From positions 1 to 40,818 of the forward strand of contig LWCA01000201.1 of assembly GCA_001642005.1 (NCBI GenBank): 40,818 nt of DNA, written 5' to 3'. Positions 9,605 through 22,775 of this stretch are shown piece after piece. This stretch comes from Intoshia linei (lineage: Eukaryota > Orthonectida > Rhopaluridae). Position numbers and translations under genes: made by a program. The notes beneath the pieces were generated by a model. It made no database searches, was not told the origin of the DNA, and saw nothing but the letters and a program-made list of their open reading frames with translations. Position 1 is the stretch's first letter. Each line of letters begins with the position of its first letter.

Positions 9605-12600
9605 CTAAATAAAAATAACCTTTAATCTTAATGAAATATTTTCGTAAGCTTTAATATCTAAATCTGGTTTACCGACACCATATAATTCAAAATCATGATA
9701 GGTTTTCTAAAATACCATAAAAAATATAATATGATATAAACTTCTAGTAAAACACTCATAACATTTGATTGGTAATCTGATAGAGGTAGACCAGTTCTTT
9801 CGCATAGCCATCTATTGAGAATTTGTATTTTTCTGAAATACCACATCTAAAAAGACAAATACAAATTATCAACAATAATACTACAAATGTACCTGTAAAA
9901 GTTTAATAACAAAGATGTCGTCTGTTATTAATATTTGTATTTTTTCAATATTAGTACGGACAAAATCAATATATTCAAATTCGAATCCACCATCAAAATT
10001 CTGTAAAAATTGAAAAAAGTTATTCAATGGAATAAACGACTTACTCCAATAGAAAATAATGAATTTTTCAATGTTCCTTTATCATATCTGGATAATTTTA
10101 CTAACATTTTGTTGGTTGTCAAACAAAGCTAATTATTTTATAGAATTAAAAAAATGAAATGTCTACCGTTTCTATTACAGCGTTTAACATTGATGCTTTG
10201 AGGTTATCAATAACAATTATTATTTTTTCATCATTATCAATCTATACTGATTAAAATATTATAATAGAAATGGCATACATGTAATCGCGACAGTTCTAAT
10301 GCGTTGAATGTAATTAACGCACAATTTGGTATGGTAGCTTTAAAGTGAATAGTAAGGTTTTTTAAACTTTGTGTGCAAATATTTTCAAGTCTACATAAAT
10401 ATACGTAATCGTAAATATAATATATTAATATTAATATTTACTTGTTCAGTAACATTTTTATTGATGATTTAGAAACTTGTGCAAATCTTTCAATTAAATG
10501 TTCATTAAAAACTGTATCGCACCAATTTAAATTTTTAACAAATTGATTGTCGAGGATATTTAATATTTTATCGATTGATTTACAGCACAAAGTTGTTGGA
10601 TTCCACTTTTCAAATTCCAAATTTATATTTATTAAATTTTGGGATTCTTCTTCAACAAAATGTATATAATCTACCACTGGCGCAGAAAAGAGATCATACA
10701 CACATTTGTGAAATTTTCCGTTTATTAAATTTTCTAAATATCATTATACATTATATACATTGTAGTAATAATAATATTATAATATAATCATTTCAATGAC
10801 TTGTAAATTTACCGTTGGATATTATGAAATCGTTTAACAAATAAAATAGATCAAAGATAATCCAGTTATTTTTGGGTGTTTTTATTAATACAGATTCCAT
10901 ATCAACTGTATACAAAGCCCACAATTTTTCATTAAATTCTTGTATCATGTCTTTATAAAATTCAAATGCCTAAAATAATAATAATAATATATTTATTAAA
11001 TTTTACTTTTCTGTAGTTGTCGTCAATGTCTTCGTTTATGATTATTATATCTTCAGCCAAGGAATAAATGTCTTCTAACATTAAATTGAAATTTTCGTTA
11101 TCTATAAATTGGTTAAAATTATTTTGAATGTTTTGGGTATTTTTATTTTACATATCAGTGGCTTTTGAACTTTCAAGTGTGCCGACCCTTTATAATGTAA
11201 TACTTTTAACTTAAATCTCCAAATAATTTCGAAGACCCTAAGAAACGTATGCCAACCTCTAATGCATAGCAATGGTTCGCGGTACATTTGAATAATTATG
11301 AAAATTATCTTTAAATCTCATCTAACATATTTAATAGACCCTGGGAAAATTAAATGTATATTTACCAACGAGCAAATATTTTTCAGATGTAGTTGTATAG
11401 ATATTTAAAAATGCTTCCTCCAAACACTGCGATATTATTTTGCAGGTTTCGGTATATGATTCTTTAGAAGAAAAACTTTTTAAAATTACTCTATCCAAAA
11501 GAGTAAACGTGTCTTTGAGCATGTTGGGCGGTCTATTATGTGGAAATCTTTCTCTAATTTGATATAATTAAAGTTTATTTTCAAAAATATTACCTAAATT
11601 CTGTTATTTGAGAAGCTATTGATGTTCGAAGTTTTCCTTTAATAATATTGAAATAATTCCGTTCTTCTTCAAACACAGTCGCTTCATTATCGGGCCTAAA
11701 GACAAGATATAAAAAACCAAGTTATATATACAATGAGCGTTTCATATTACCTATGTCCGTTTGTATGAGAAGCACAAAAAGAATAACTAGTGTTTAGTAC
11801 ATTTGGATTTATCAGTATTCCTTCTTCCATATATCCTAATAATTCTTCAATGATACTAAGATGCCGATAACAACCACGTACACCTAAAATTGATAGTTTA
11901 GTCAAAAAGCAAAAAGCAGTGGGTTAATAAAAAGGGTGTCTACTTAAATCCAACCATTTTTACTATTTCCGACTTAAACTCGATTTTTCATTAAAGGTTG
12001 GTAAAAGTGGATTTTTACTTATGTGTTTGTAAAACCGGTATACCGGTAAAAATGTAAATTTCTGAAAGTCAAATTTATCTTACTCTAACTATATAATTAA
12101 ACCATTCATATTTTTTTTCACGTACAGTCAAAACTGTTTAATTTAAAACATTTATTAATAAACTGCTTATTTTCAAATAAATCTGATTTTGAAACTATGA
12201 ATTTTGAAGTATGAAAGTTACAACTACAATTTTAAAATTTTTTTTACATTTTAAATTGATTTTAAATTAAATTTTACATTTTTTTCTAAATCAAGGTAAT
12301 AACTTTTATCACATCAAATATTTTATTTATAATGATATGGCCGTAATCCAAACATATTTAAAAATTATTTACAAATAAATTTAATCAATTTAACATTTTT
12401 GTGTAACAATTTAATGTATATTTTTGTACATGTAAATTCCTCAAAAACATTTTTATTTTAAAAATCTCTTTAATTTTAAACAAAATCAAATTTTAACATA
12501 AACAGGTTTGACTGTATAATCAAAATATTGCTTTTTTGATAGTAATATAAAAGTTTCCAAATAAAAAAATAAAATAATACTAAAGTTTCATTTTTGTCCG

Positions 12601-15600
12601 TGAAGGCGTCACTTTTTCAGATTGAAATTTTTTGTGTGTGTTAACTGGTTATAGCTGTATCAACTGTAATTTTTTTAAAATTCTAGGACTATTTTCATTT
12701 TTTAAAAAAAGGTAATCTGGAGTTTTTATTGTAAAAATGCAATTTTTTTAGGTTGCCATTCTAATTGCCATGATAATCCTTATGATTTTAAAATTACCTC
12801 AAAATTTAAGTTTTAAATTTTTGGGTTGCATTATTTTTAAAAAAAGGGCAAATTGAAATATGAAATTAAAAGACAAAAATTATAAATAAGTTTTTTAAAA
12901 TAAATATGTAAGATTAATTGTAACCTTCGAGTTTCACATTCACGATGCAAAACGTAAATTACCATATTTTTGGAAAAATGAAAAATATACATCATAATAA
13001 ACAGCCATTCTAACAATTTTTACAAGGTTGATGCAATCTCATCAATTTACTCAACTGAAACTTGTATATTCCCGTTACAAGCCCTAATTATCTATAGGTA
13101 AATGTATTTTAGCCAACACTTATAAGCATTATTTAATTTCAAAATTTCTTATGGGAAAATAAACTATTTCCCAGTAAATATAAGAAAGATTATAATTCCA
13201 AATCCTCAATTTATGGTTTATCTTGATTAAAACTTGATATATCACCAGCTTATACTTTCCTAGCAAAAGAAAATCTATTATTACTACCTTGATCAAAAAA
13301 TGCTTCTAAACAGATAGACAAACGTATTATTTTTTATACCTCAATTAAATACCTTTATTAAAGGTTAATGTTATGATAGTATATGCGGACTTATCAGAAA
13401 AAAATCATTGTTATTGATCCTTAAAAAAAGATGAAAATTTTTTTAAATGTAATTGATCAATTAAATGCCATAATAAAATAGAAAATCTATTCAAACCATA
13501 AAATTTCTTAATTTCTACTTTTTAAATAATTCTGTATAATGTAAATCAGGGATTAGATAATATGAAATTGAAAAATTGCGAAGGAATGAATTATATAGAT
13601 TTTCACCCATAATTCTTTATTAAAAATGTATAGACGTTCAATGCACTTATTTTTTGAAATTGTAGGATCAATATTTACATTTTTAATTTTTGATTTATTC
13701 GAAATATTTGAAAAATATTGGTGGATAATATATTAAAAATTATTTTTCACCTGGAATGAGTAGATTTCTGGGGTTAAAATTTTATATTTATATCAACTGG
13801 AATAAGCTCTATCAGAATAATAATTTTTTTTAAATTACATTTAATTTTCAAACGGTTAATTATTGCAAATTTTTGTTGTATTTATTTTTTTTGTTAATAA
13901 AATATTTGGGTAAAAAAATATATGAATACTAAAATGCTTTTTTGACCGTGAAGGCGTAACTTATTCAGATTGAATTTTTTTGTGTGTGTTAACAGGATAC
14001 AACTGTACTACCTGTAAATTTTTGAAATTCTAGGGCTGTTTTCAAAAAAAAGGAAGGGTAATTTGTGGTTTTTGCTTTGAAGATATAATTTTTTTAAATT
14101 TAAATTTATGATAATGTTTATGATTTTAAAATCCGTATCAGCGTATATATTTTTTTAAATTCTCGAACTCGTTTGATTTTCAAAAAAAAGACAATTGGGA
14201 TATATATTTTTTTAAATTCTCCAACTCGTTTGATTTTCAAAAAGAGGGACAATTTTTTAAATTCTCAAACTCGTTTAATTTTTAAAAAGAAGGGCAATTG
14301 GAGTTTTTGACCCGTAAGATGTGAGTTTGGGAGGTTGAAATTTATCTTATTACATGTCCCGGAAAAGACTGTAATTGAAATGTGTACTTTATAAAATTCT
14401 AAGACGGGTAGTTATTGAAATAAACGATAACACACACAGACAAACAAAGCATATTATATAAGTAAGGACTATATCTTATTTTTGAAAATCGGATTAATCA
14501 GCTTTTCTAATATTAATATTTCATCTGATTTCATATTTTTAACTATAGTCATGTAGAAATGTATGTTAATTTGGATAATTACCGTATCTGGAACAGTATT
14601 CATCAATAATAAATAGTTGAGCAGCAGAGAGGTACCCCTAAAATGTATTTAATTTGTTAATAATGATCCAACTTGTGATGCGGTCCCATCGTTAAACCTG
14701 TGCTTATATATAAACCGCAGTAATACTTTAAACATTCGGTAATGATCTATTTTGATGGGATTTGATTGAACACATTCTTCTAAAACGTTGTTTTTTTTTT
14801 GTAGTTTAGGCTCAAATTTTGATGTAGTATTAGAAATGTCATTATTGGATACTGATGATATGACTGGCTTATCAAGTTGTCCGGTGGCTCGATAAATAGC
14901 TTGTACCCACATTATTCTTTCATTTTGTTCAGCTGTAGCAAATTTATAACTTTCACCTTCTTTAACAACGCTAAAGAAATACAATTTTGAGCTATCCTTT
15001 TCAAATTCTAAAATAAGTGAATTAATATATTGTAAAAACTCAAAAAGGACAAACCACTTAAATCGTCTTGTTCTGAATCACAATAATAAACTGTGAATCC
15101 TTCCAAACTAATAATGTCAATAGGTTGATTTTTCTTTGGTTTATAATTGCATAAAGCAAATTTATACTGCGATATCTAAAATAAATTATGAATGAAGTGG
15201 GTAAAAATACTTGAGTCAATGCGAAATATCTTAATTTCCACTTTTTCCACAGTTTTTTTCCTGCAACGTATAAGTATCTAAAATTGATTAATTTCAATAA
15301 AATTAATTCAATTTCTACCCACAATGTTTCAATTCAGTTGGTCTTTCGACGATAACATTGAGTCCTATATCTATTTTGTCAGTTATGTGCTTTGTATTAA
15401 TCATTCGGTGAACTTCTGATATTTTTCTTGTATAAGGAGTAATATCCATATGAATCTAATTATATTAATTGAAAATTTTATAAACATACTTTAGCAATCT
15501 CGCGATCATCTATTTTGAGTATATTTGATGATTCCAAAAATAAACGAATCTTTAAATTTGGTAGAGGATAAGAAAATTTAAAATCAGCTTGTACATCAAA

Positions 15601-18600
15601 ACTAAATTAACAAAAAATAGTAGTAATATCAGTAGTATGTTAATCAGTTCAAGTCAGTTGGAACGCTGGAGCTAAAAAAAGTCTTCATGTTTCATTTAAT
15701 TTTACGTGTATTATTATAAATATAAAAAGGATATTGGTTTCATGGTTTCGATTAATAAATAATAAATAATTTTAATAAGAACCTTTGCTCTAGAGCAGTG
15801 GTAAACAAATAAAATAAAATGTTAATACAAAAAAAAATAATAATAAAATAAAATATATTTTTTTAAGTTCTCAATTTTTTTTTAAAATGGCCCCTTCCAT
15901 AATTCAAAATAAAAATTTAATAATTTTGGATTGATAAAATTTACTATAGTGAGTATTTTCAGTTACCTGTTAGTAACAAGTTGTTACTGTTACTCAATTT
16001 TTTATAGAATCGACCCATAAAACATCTTAAAAAAATGGTGATATTTTATGTTATTTTATCTATAAATTTAAGGAAAGCATTTTAACATTTTAATAAAATG
16101 ACGAAGAATAATTTTTAACCTTAAAAAAATGATAAGATTATGTATTTTGTGAAATAAAATAGAAAAATCGCTCCCAAGGGGGCAATTCGCCCACCTTTGA
16201 GAATCCCTGTTCTAAAGCGACATAATCATCGATTACACTAATTTATATATTGATTTTTTCAAGAAATTATTGTGGTTTCTTTAGGTAAAATTTTGTCACC
16301 CAATTTTTAAAGAATTTGAAGATAATTTTATGTACAAAATTTGGTTAGTTTTTTAAGCCTTTTTTTTTTTACCAAATTTTTAAAGATTTTTATGATACTT
16401 TTTCGGCCAAAATTTTGAAGGGTTTAATAAGGGAACAATTTTTTTTACCCAATTTTTTAAGGATTTGTAGATACCTTAAAAACCCTGCAAAATTTTATTC
16501 GAAAAATTATGTTGAAAATATTTAAAAAATGTTCTCTTAAAAATCCTACCAAATCTTGACACCAAAATTATCTTCAAAATTTTTAAAAATTGTGTGACAA
16601 AAAACTTCCCTTAAAACCACTACTAAATTTTTGTTGAAAAATTGGGTAAAAAATCAATAACATGATTAATTAGCAAAATCTATTATCATGTCGCTCAACT
16701 AAATGTTCGTCCTATCTATAAATTAAAAAAATTTTTGGTTCAACTATACATTATAAATAATATAATAATTAATGAACAGGTTTGCCAAACTTTTTTTTCA
16801 ACTTTACCTTTCTGAAGTAAAATAATTTCATTTATCGTACGATAAAATTTCTCTAACATCACCCGTTAATTGAGAATAGTTAGACCCCGTCATGATCGGC
16901 CTGTTTCAGTGTTATTATATTATTAATTTTTTATGTATTACATTGGATTGGATATATTTGCTTGCGTTGTTTGAAATTTTTGTCCATTATCTAATTCCAT
17001 TGTACAATAAATGATTTTATTATCTTGGATCGATTTTAGTCCGGATATTTTAATAATTATGACCTAGTAAATTTTTATTTAAAAAAATATATTTACATGT
17101 TTATCTTGAAAATTATACTTTTATTATATACCATAGATGGGGAAAGTGTGGCCTTCTGAACAGTAAATTATTTAAATTTTTTAATTCATTAAACTCCACC
17201 TTTGTTATATACCAAGTATCACGTACCGGAAATTATTTTTATTAAAACTCTAATGTCACTTTGAATTAGGGTTGCCAACTGTGTTATTTTCCCTCTGAGA
17301 TTTCAGGTTTTTAAATTCAACTCAGGGCTCAAGGTTAATTAATATTTCTCAAGGTAATTTAATTATTTCAATCAAAATCATCAGATGAGACATATTTTAT
17401 TTATATTGGATGAATAATTGATATAGAATAGATGAAAATTGTATGTAAACTGTTATTATTTTTTGAAAAAGAGGCCCCCCAAAAAAATTTTTAAAAAACA
17501 AAAAAAAAACACGTATCGCTACGCTTCAGCCAAATTTTGAGCTTCGCTCAAAAATTGGGGTTGACGATAACTTAATGTTGGTAACCCTACTTTGAATGTA
17601 TCAAACCCAGAATTTTTGAATGTGAATAAAAAATATATCCAGTAAAAAAAGATATTTATAGAATGGTGCAATGTATAGTATACAGGAATTCAAATTTATG
17701 TAATAAGTATGAATTAATTTTTAATTACTGCCATTTTAAATTCGAGTATTGCATCATTACGGCGTATACTATTTTTTTCTTCGAGGGATGAAAGCACACG
17801 ACTTAAAGTTTTTGGAGTATTGGCAAGTTTTATTCTAAATTTTTTTATATAAAAATTTAAAAAATTCAATATTAATTATTCAAGATTATCATTACTTTTT
17901 AGTACGTTTCAATTTATTCAGACTTAATCTAGATTCGCTCACGTTTTTTATTATTGGCACACTTTCCAGTGTTTCCATTAAATTATTTATTATTAATCGT
18001 TGTTCTTCTATATACAATAATTCCATCTCTTTAATAACAAATTTCGGGTAGTTTTTTTCCTATAGTTATAATTTAAAATCAATTATTTTTCTATTTATTT
18101 ATAGTTTTAAATTTACAGCATCCATTTGATTTATGAAGTTCATACGATTGACAAGTTCTCGTCTAATTTGAGCAGCCTGTTCATCCATATTATCTAACTA
18201 AATTGATTTACATATTATTTTACATAATATTGCTAATATTAATAATTTTAATGCGAATTTTGAACTAAATGATTGCTACATAAACTTTGATAAACCACAA
18301 AATACACTAAAATATTTAAAATCAAACATTTTAATATTTTTAAAATGAATAAAAAATTATAACATGTAGTGAGTACCATTGTACTCTAAAATATTAAAAA
18401 CTAATAAAAGTTTAATCAATTCTATAAATTAATCTATGTCTAGGGAATAACTAAATTGAATTATTATAAATAATAATAATATATCATTGCATGTATAGTA
18501 CATTTTATCATTATAAATACATGTTGAGTAATTAAATTTAGGGGTAATTATTCATAATTATGTCCTGATTTGTAAATCGACTGTATATTAAATTTAATTC

Positions 18601-20299
18601 AGATTTATCAGGTATTATTGATAATACATTAATAATTATTTAGAATACGAATCATAGAAATTAGACTTTTAAAAATATGTGAATCTAACAAAATTTGTCA
18701 ATTTTCCCACCCACCTCCCCTACTTAAAACCAGCTGTCTAGTCATGAAAATTTTTAATTTTTTAATTTTTTAATCTTTCTCTTGAGAGAATCAAAAAACG
18801 AGAACAATCGATGTACTTTCATATTTTAATTTCAAGACTAATATACTCAAATCTAATTTTTAACCACTCATTTTTTTATTAATGATATTTATTATCAGTG
18901 GATATTTAAAATAACAGTCTCAACTAAACTAGTCCTGTATCATTAGACTTATTTTGAATTTTACCTGGCACAAATTATAAAAAATTTGGTGTTGATATTT
19001 TTTAATTTTTAGCATTTCTTGCACCAGAGAATACATTTGATCTTTCGATAATACATCGGAATCCAAAGCGGATTTTCGTACATCTTCACAGGGTTTGACA
19101 ATTTCAAAATAAATATTCAACCACATTTTTTTCATACTTGATTTTGATAGTCCTTCAATTTCGGGAAGAGAATCGAGGTAATATTTAATGTGATTTTTAA
19201 AAATGGTGTGAAAATCATCGATGGTGAAAGTTTTTGAGTTAATCATTCTTTCTGAAATAGGTTTACATAGAAATCTAGATTTTAAGCTAATTAAATGAAA
19301 TAAATGAAAACTTACTCATTATAATGATATTTACTAGCAGTCATAAATGCGACATCGACATTATCTATCACTAATTGGCCAGTAATGAATTCGCTAAATC
19401 GGTTTTTCATAATATTAAAAGTTTCCCAATTGATGGCCATCGGCTTAGCTGCAAAATTTGTACATTGTTTCGCGTTAAAGGGAGAAGCAATACAGCGAAT
19501 AACTAAAACGTAAAGTTGTAGATTACGTCTAATATGACAATCGGAATCGTTTGCATTGAATAGATTATCAAACGTGTGACAAAAAAGTTCACTGGATTGT
19601 GAAGGAGATGTTTTATTGTGGTTTTGAGCAGTTTCGTGAGATGACTGTTTAGGGAAATCATTACTATCCGTAACGGAAATATTTGAAATATCGGATGAAT
19701 CCATTTGATTTAAACTAATCATTACATTTTCATCCATTTGCTGGTTATTTGGAGATGGTAACAAATCTTTTTCGTTTTTTGAGTTTCTACTTTGATTAGG
19801 AGAAAATAAGGAATACTTTCGATGTTCAGATTTTTTCAAATCGTTAAAATTTAAAATGTTATCATGATTTTCGAAAATATTCATGTGACTGATCGAGAGT
19901 CGTAAACTCTCATTTATGATTTGCGTAGTGTTTCTTTTTAAATTTTTTTTCTCGCCACTTTTAGAAGACGAGGAGGAAATATTATTTCTATCTAATCTAA
20001 AAAAAATTGGTGATGTTGTAGATTTTGTTGATTGACAAAATTGTGATGCGTTCGAAACATTTTTAAAGCTGGATTTTGTCATTTTTAGTTCAATTTCTTT
20101 TTTTTCAGTAAATGGTGTTTCTATTACATTACCTGCAATGTAAAATTAGAAATAAAAATAATTTACTTTTAGGTGTCGTTTGATTTGATGAATTCGTATT
20201 AAACTCTTGGTTCTTAATGTCAAATTGATTATATATTTCATTGTACATTGCCATTTTATTAACGCTCTCAACTTCTTCATCACTCGATTCTTGTAGCAT
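9605..20299 (-). CDS. CADPS: CAPS, calcium-dependent secretion activator
   Basis: CAPS primes dense-core vesicles for Ca2+-triggered exocytosis via C2, PH and Munc13-homology domains. The N-terminus MLQESSDEE resembles the family MLDPSSSEEESDE; an upstream ATG at 20392 with one more exon is possible. Exons: 20299-20167, 20132-19316, 19247-18965, 18197-18117, 18059-17896, 17834-17729, 15601-15490, 15455-15319, 15277-15211, 15175-15058, 15007-14673, 14637-14583, 11883-11751, 11695-11594, 11553-11366, 11101-11007, 10969-10813, 10733-10442, 10390-10279, 10241-10167, 10128-10045, 10000-9893, 9846-9742, 9706-9605. They total about 1,320 codons with consistent phases. Landmarks: LPEIEGLSK, MDEQAAQIRREL, PH-domain KKLWKKWKLRYFAL and WVQAIYRATGQLDKP, LFIIDEYCSRYG, RGCYRHL, GKFHK, KLSRYDKGTL. 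The first part of C2 falls in 17728-15602; a weak candidate begins at 17199 (VEFNELKNL). Confidence 0.93.
12585..12900 (+). repeat. Dispersed repeat family, partial copy
   Basis: In a 2.7-kb CAPS intron. GTGAAGGCGTCACTTTTTCA, TTTTGTGTGTGTTAACTGG and the following block match the centre of the copies at 13920-14250 and 28370-28600, but neither end of the element is present. Confidence 0.6.
13570..14475 (+). repeat. Dispersed repeat family, long copy 1
   Basis: Starts near TTGCGAAGGAATGAATTATA and ends near ATATTATATAAGTAAGGA after a CA-rich CACACACAGACAAACAAAG stretch. Nearly the whole length is colinear with 27985-28816 and with the reverse complement of 23523-24310. No coding frame is retained. 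It sits in the largest CAPS intron (14582-11884) and accounts for much of its length. It is probably a non-autonomous transposon of about 0.8-0.9 kb; its class is unknown. Confidence 0.75.
15796..16209. mobile_element. Miniature hAT-like element in a CAPS intron
   Basis: The left end is CAGTGGT and the right end, read inverted, is CAGGGATTCTCAAAGGTGG, the common hAT terminal look. Flanking octamers CTCTAGAG (15788-15795) and TTCTAAAG (16210-16217) agree at 6 of 8 positions, like a slightly decayed 8-base target duplication. There is no coding sequence, so it would be non-autonomous. The two termini match each other poorly beyond the first bases. Confidence 0.5.
16250..16657. mobile_element. 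Foldback (palindromic) miniature element
   Basis: The left arm carries TTGATTTTTTC, TTGTGGTTTCTTTA and then TTTTGTCACCCAATTTTTAA and GAAGATAATTTT. The right arm carries the same blocks as reverse complement (AAAATTATCTTCAAAATTTT, AAAATTGTGTGACAAAA, AAACCACTA, AAAAAATCAA). The two arms make up almost the whole element, so it could fold into a long hairpin. It lies in the CAPS intron 17728-15602. A related half copy is at 26337-26560. Confidence 0.6.
17267..17589. mobile_element. 323-bp MITE with exact 8-base target duplication
   Basis: Terminal inverted repeats TAGGGTTGCCAAC and GTTGGTAACCCTA match at 12 of 13 bases. The octamer CTTTGAAT occurs directly on both sides (17259-17266 and 17590-17597). 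This fits a non-autonomous hAT-type insertion, though a MULE-type origin cannot be excluded. Near its right end is a strong hairpin at 17530-17558, with 12-base arms around CTTCG. It is inserted in the CAPS intron, presumably without harm to splicing. Confidence 0.8.
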
Positions 20300-21548
20300 T
20301 TTTTTCAGCTTTACTATATATAAAAATTTAAATATACTGTTTGTGTAAAGAAATAAGATAAAATCAATACTTGATTTCGTAAAGTAAACCATTTTTAATT
20401 AATTTCACAATTTATTGCAAATTAAAACAAAAAACATATGTGATTACAAATCTAAGGTAAAATTTTTAGCAAAATTTAGTGGGTTTGATTATATATACTT
20501 AATTAATATAATCTTGTTTTATAATTGTGTGAATGATTAATAAAATTTGCCATTTCCCTTATTAATATGAAGTATGTAAAATCAAGAATATATGGTTTAT
20601 GATATTATTATGATTTAATCTAAATTTACCTTACTATTTAGAATTTACATTCACCAAGCTGTGATTAAAGTAAAATTCCGGATGCACTAACATGCATTCA
20701 AATAATTACACGTTTTCAATTTAATTTTAATATTGTTTAAAAAATGTAAATCGTTATTTTCGAGTTTAATTTTGTGTCAAAATATGTGTAAATTTCTCTC
20801 ATTGCTAAAATGTACTGGATTAATGTAATACCTTTGGATATATTGTCAATGTCGATTTTTGTTACATATTTTTTATTATACATAACCAGGTCAATCAATA
20901 TGAGCCATATAATCATTCAATCAATAATGTAATATTGATATAAAATATTGATATCTTTTAAATCGATGTATAGTTGGTTATACTTATCATTCATGATCTT
21001 ATTCACGTTATTTAATTAAATTTATCATTCAAAATATGGGAAATTTTTTTAAAATTATCTTAATATTTATTTTCTAAATCCAGTACGCATTATTGCATTA
21101 GGGATGCTTGTTAGTCAAGTTTGAATCTAATAAATACGATTACATAAATATCTATTATCTATTATATTGAAAATCAAATCATGTCAAAAAAATCTTGAAT
21201 TGTATTAAGTTATAGATTATTTATTAAAACAACATTGATTTCGAATGAATACACAATTTATTATAGGGGAATGCCTTCGCTGAGAATTTATTGAGTTGAT
21301 AGTATTGCCAATACTATCACAAATAAATATTCAATATTATACATTTATATGTTGAAAACTTAAGTTTCTGCTAACTTTGTAACTTTGAAAAATTAACCAT
21401 ATTTGTGTCATTAATTACCAGTTAAAATATTTACATAATAATCATAATAATTATTATAATATTTCATAGATTTGATTATAATCAGATAACAATGGACGTT
21501 ATAAAATCAATATAGAATCAACTTATTATAAAAATGTATATTCTAGGA
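20300..21548. other. AT-rich region upstream of CAPS
   Basis: Holds the presumed CAPS promoter and an optional 5' exon at 20392-20367 that would add a few residues before the MLQ start. Beyond that I see no coding region, RNA gene or named repeat. Confidence 0.4.
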
Positions 21549-21600
21549 CAGTGGTTCCCAAAGTGGTCCACATGGACCAAAGTTTGTGGCCACCCTAAAA
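21549..21600 (+). mobile_element. hAT-like terminal inverted repeat
   Basis: CAGTGGTTCCCAAAGTGG followed by TCCACATGGACC is the same type of terminus as that at 141 (minus). It lies about 440 bases left of the CGGBP1-like remnant at 21991 and may be the left end of the same insertion. A matching right end was not found. Confidence 0.5.
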
Positions 21601-21990
21601 TGAAAAATAAAGTATTTAAAAATTTCGCAAATGCATTGTAGTGTCATATAACCCTATCCATTTCTCTAAGACTGTTGAGTTGACATTTTAAATTTAACAC
21701 ACAAAATTATGATTAGATTATGATTAGGGCGGCCAAAATTTAATAAAATTAATTTTTGTTATATATCTGCATGAAATTACAAGCATTATGATATTAATAT
21801 TATGCATATTAATTAGCTAATAAAAACTTAATAAAGTTACATAGTGAAACAAGTGATTTTAAAGTACATTTTTTTTGTTTTTTAAAATTTAAATATCGTT
21901 ATATCAAAAATTATTTACATTTACTTGCGATTTTACAAGTAATCTTAATATTATATTATTTATATGACAGATTGATATATTATTATTGGA

Positions 21991-22300
21991 ATGCCAAAAT
22001 TTTCTAAAAATCGATCTGAAAAGATACCATTATATGAAAATAAATGTATTAAGGTTATATCCGGGTGAATTTGTGAAACAAGACGAAAATTTGTTTTGTG
22101 TCAAATGTTTCAAACATCCATGTTTCATTTGATAAATTGCACTATGTACAGGTGCATAGAAATTCTGTCAAACACAAAATTAAAGTGGACACTCTTCCTA
22201 TTTGAACTTGTATTAATAAATCTAAGGATTTTGCGTTACAAGTGTTGGAAGCTTTTTTATCAGCAGAAATACCTTTAAATAAACTTAACAATCATAAATT
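21991..22300 (+). pseudogene. Decayed hAT / CGGBP1-like zinc-finger fragment
   Basis: Across two shifted frames the translation reads like the N-terminal part of CGGBP1/ZBED-type hAT-derived proteins: a start MPKFSKNRSEKIPLYE, a broken zinc-finger region LFCVKCFK ... VHRNSVKHKIKVDT, and FALQVLEAFLSAEIPLNKLN, which resembles the conserved FC..F..A.IPL.KL.NP block of that family. A frame change near 22050, stop codons and a stop inside the last block exclude a working protein. It is most likely a relic of a hAT transposon whose left end may be at 21549. The family assignment is by recalled pattern only. Confidence 0.6.
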
Positions 22301-22775
22301 ATTTTATATATATATTTTTTTAAACTAAACTTTTAAAGGGATTTTATGATTTTTTTACACAAACTTTACAAAAGAGAGCATTTACAAAAAAGACCATATA
22401 CAAATAAAACTTTACAAATTGACGCACTACGCGAATACCATTTTAGTTCGAGCGGCCATCTTTTTTGTAATTTTAAAAAATTGTTTTTAATCAAATCTCG
22501 TGTAGATTTTTTAATGGTATACGTTTTGCTTTACTCTTAATTAAATGAAAATAAAGTAATACAAAATTCCTAGAGGTATAGCTTCAAGCTAAACCTTAAA
22601 ATCTCAATTTTTATATCAAAACTTAATCGAATGACCAGTGATGAGTGGAAGCCCTGGATTAATGCATCTCGTGATCATGAATAATAGGACTAATAGGACT
22701 ACAAAGTATTTGTAGAATTCCAAGTTTATTTAGTGAATAAACAAACTAAAACAATACTACCAAATAAATAAAGTC
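22301..22775. other. AT-rich spacer upstream of TMEM50
   Basis: Contains an open frame of about 64 codons (22346-22540) without recognisable features, and the presumed TMEM50 promoter. Nothing else can be supported. Confidence 0.3.

Noticed and set aside
11102-11290. Possible hAT-like end (CAGTGGCTTTTGAACTTTCA) with a 61-codon frame in a CAPS intron
   Set aside because: Only one end is suggestive; no partner end or target duplication was found and the frame is meaningless.
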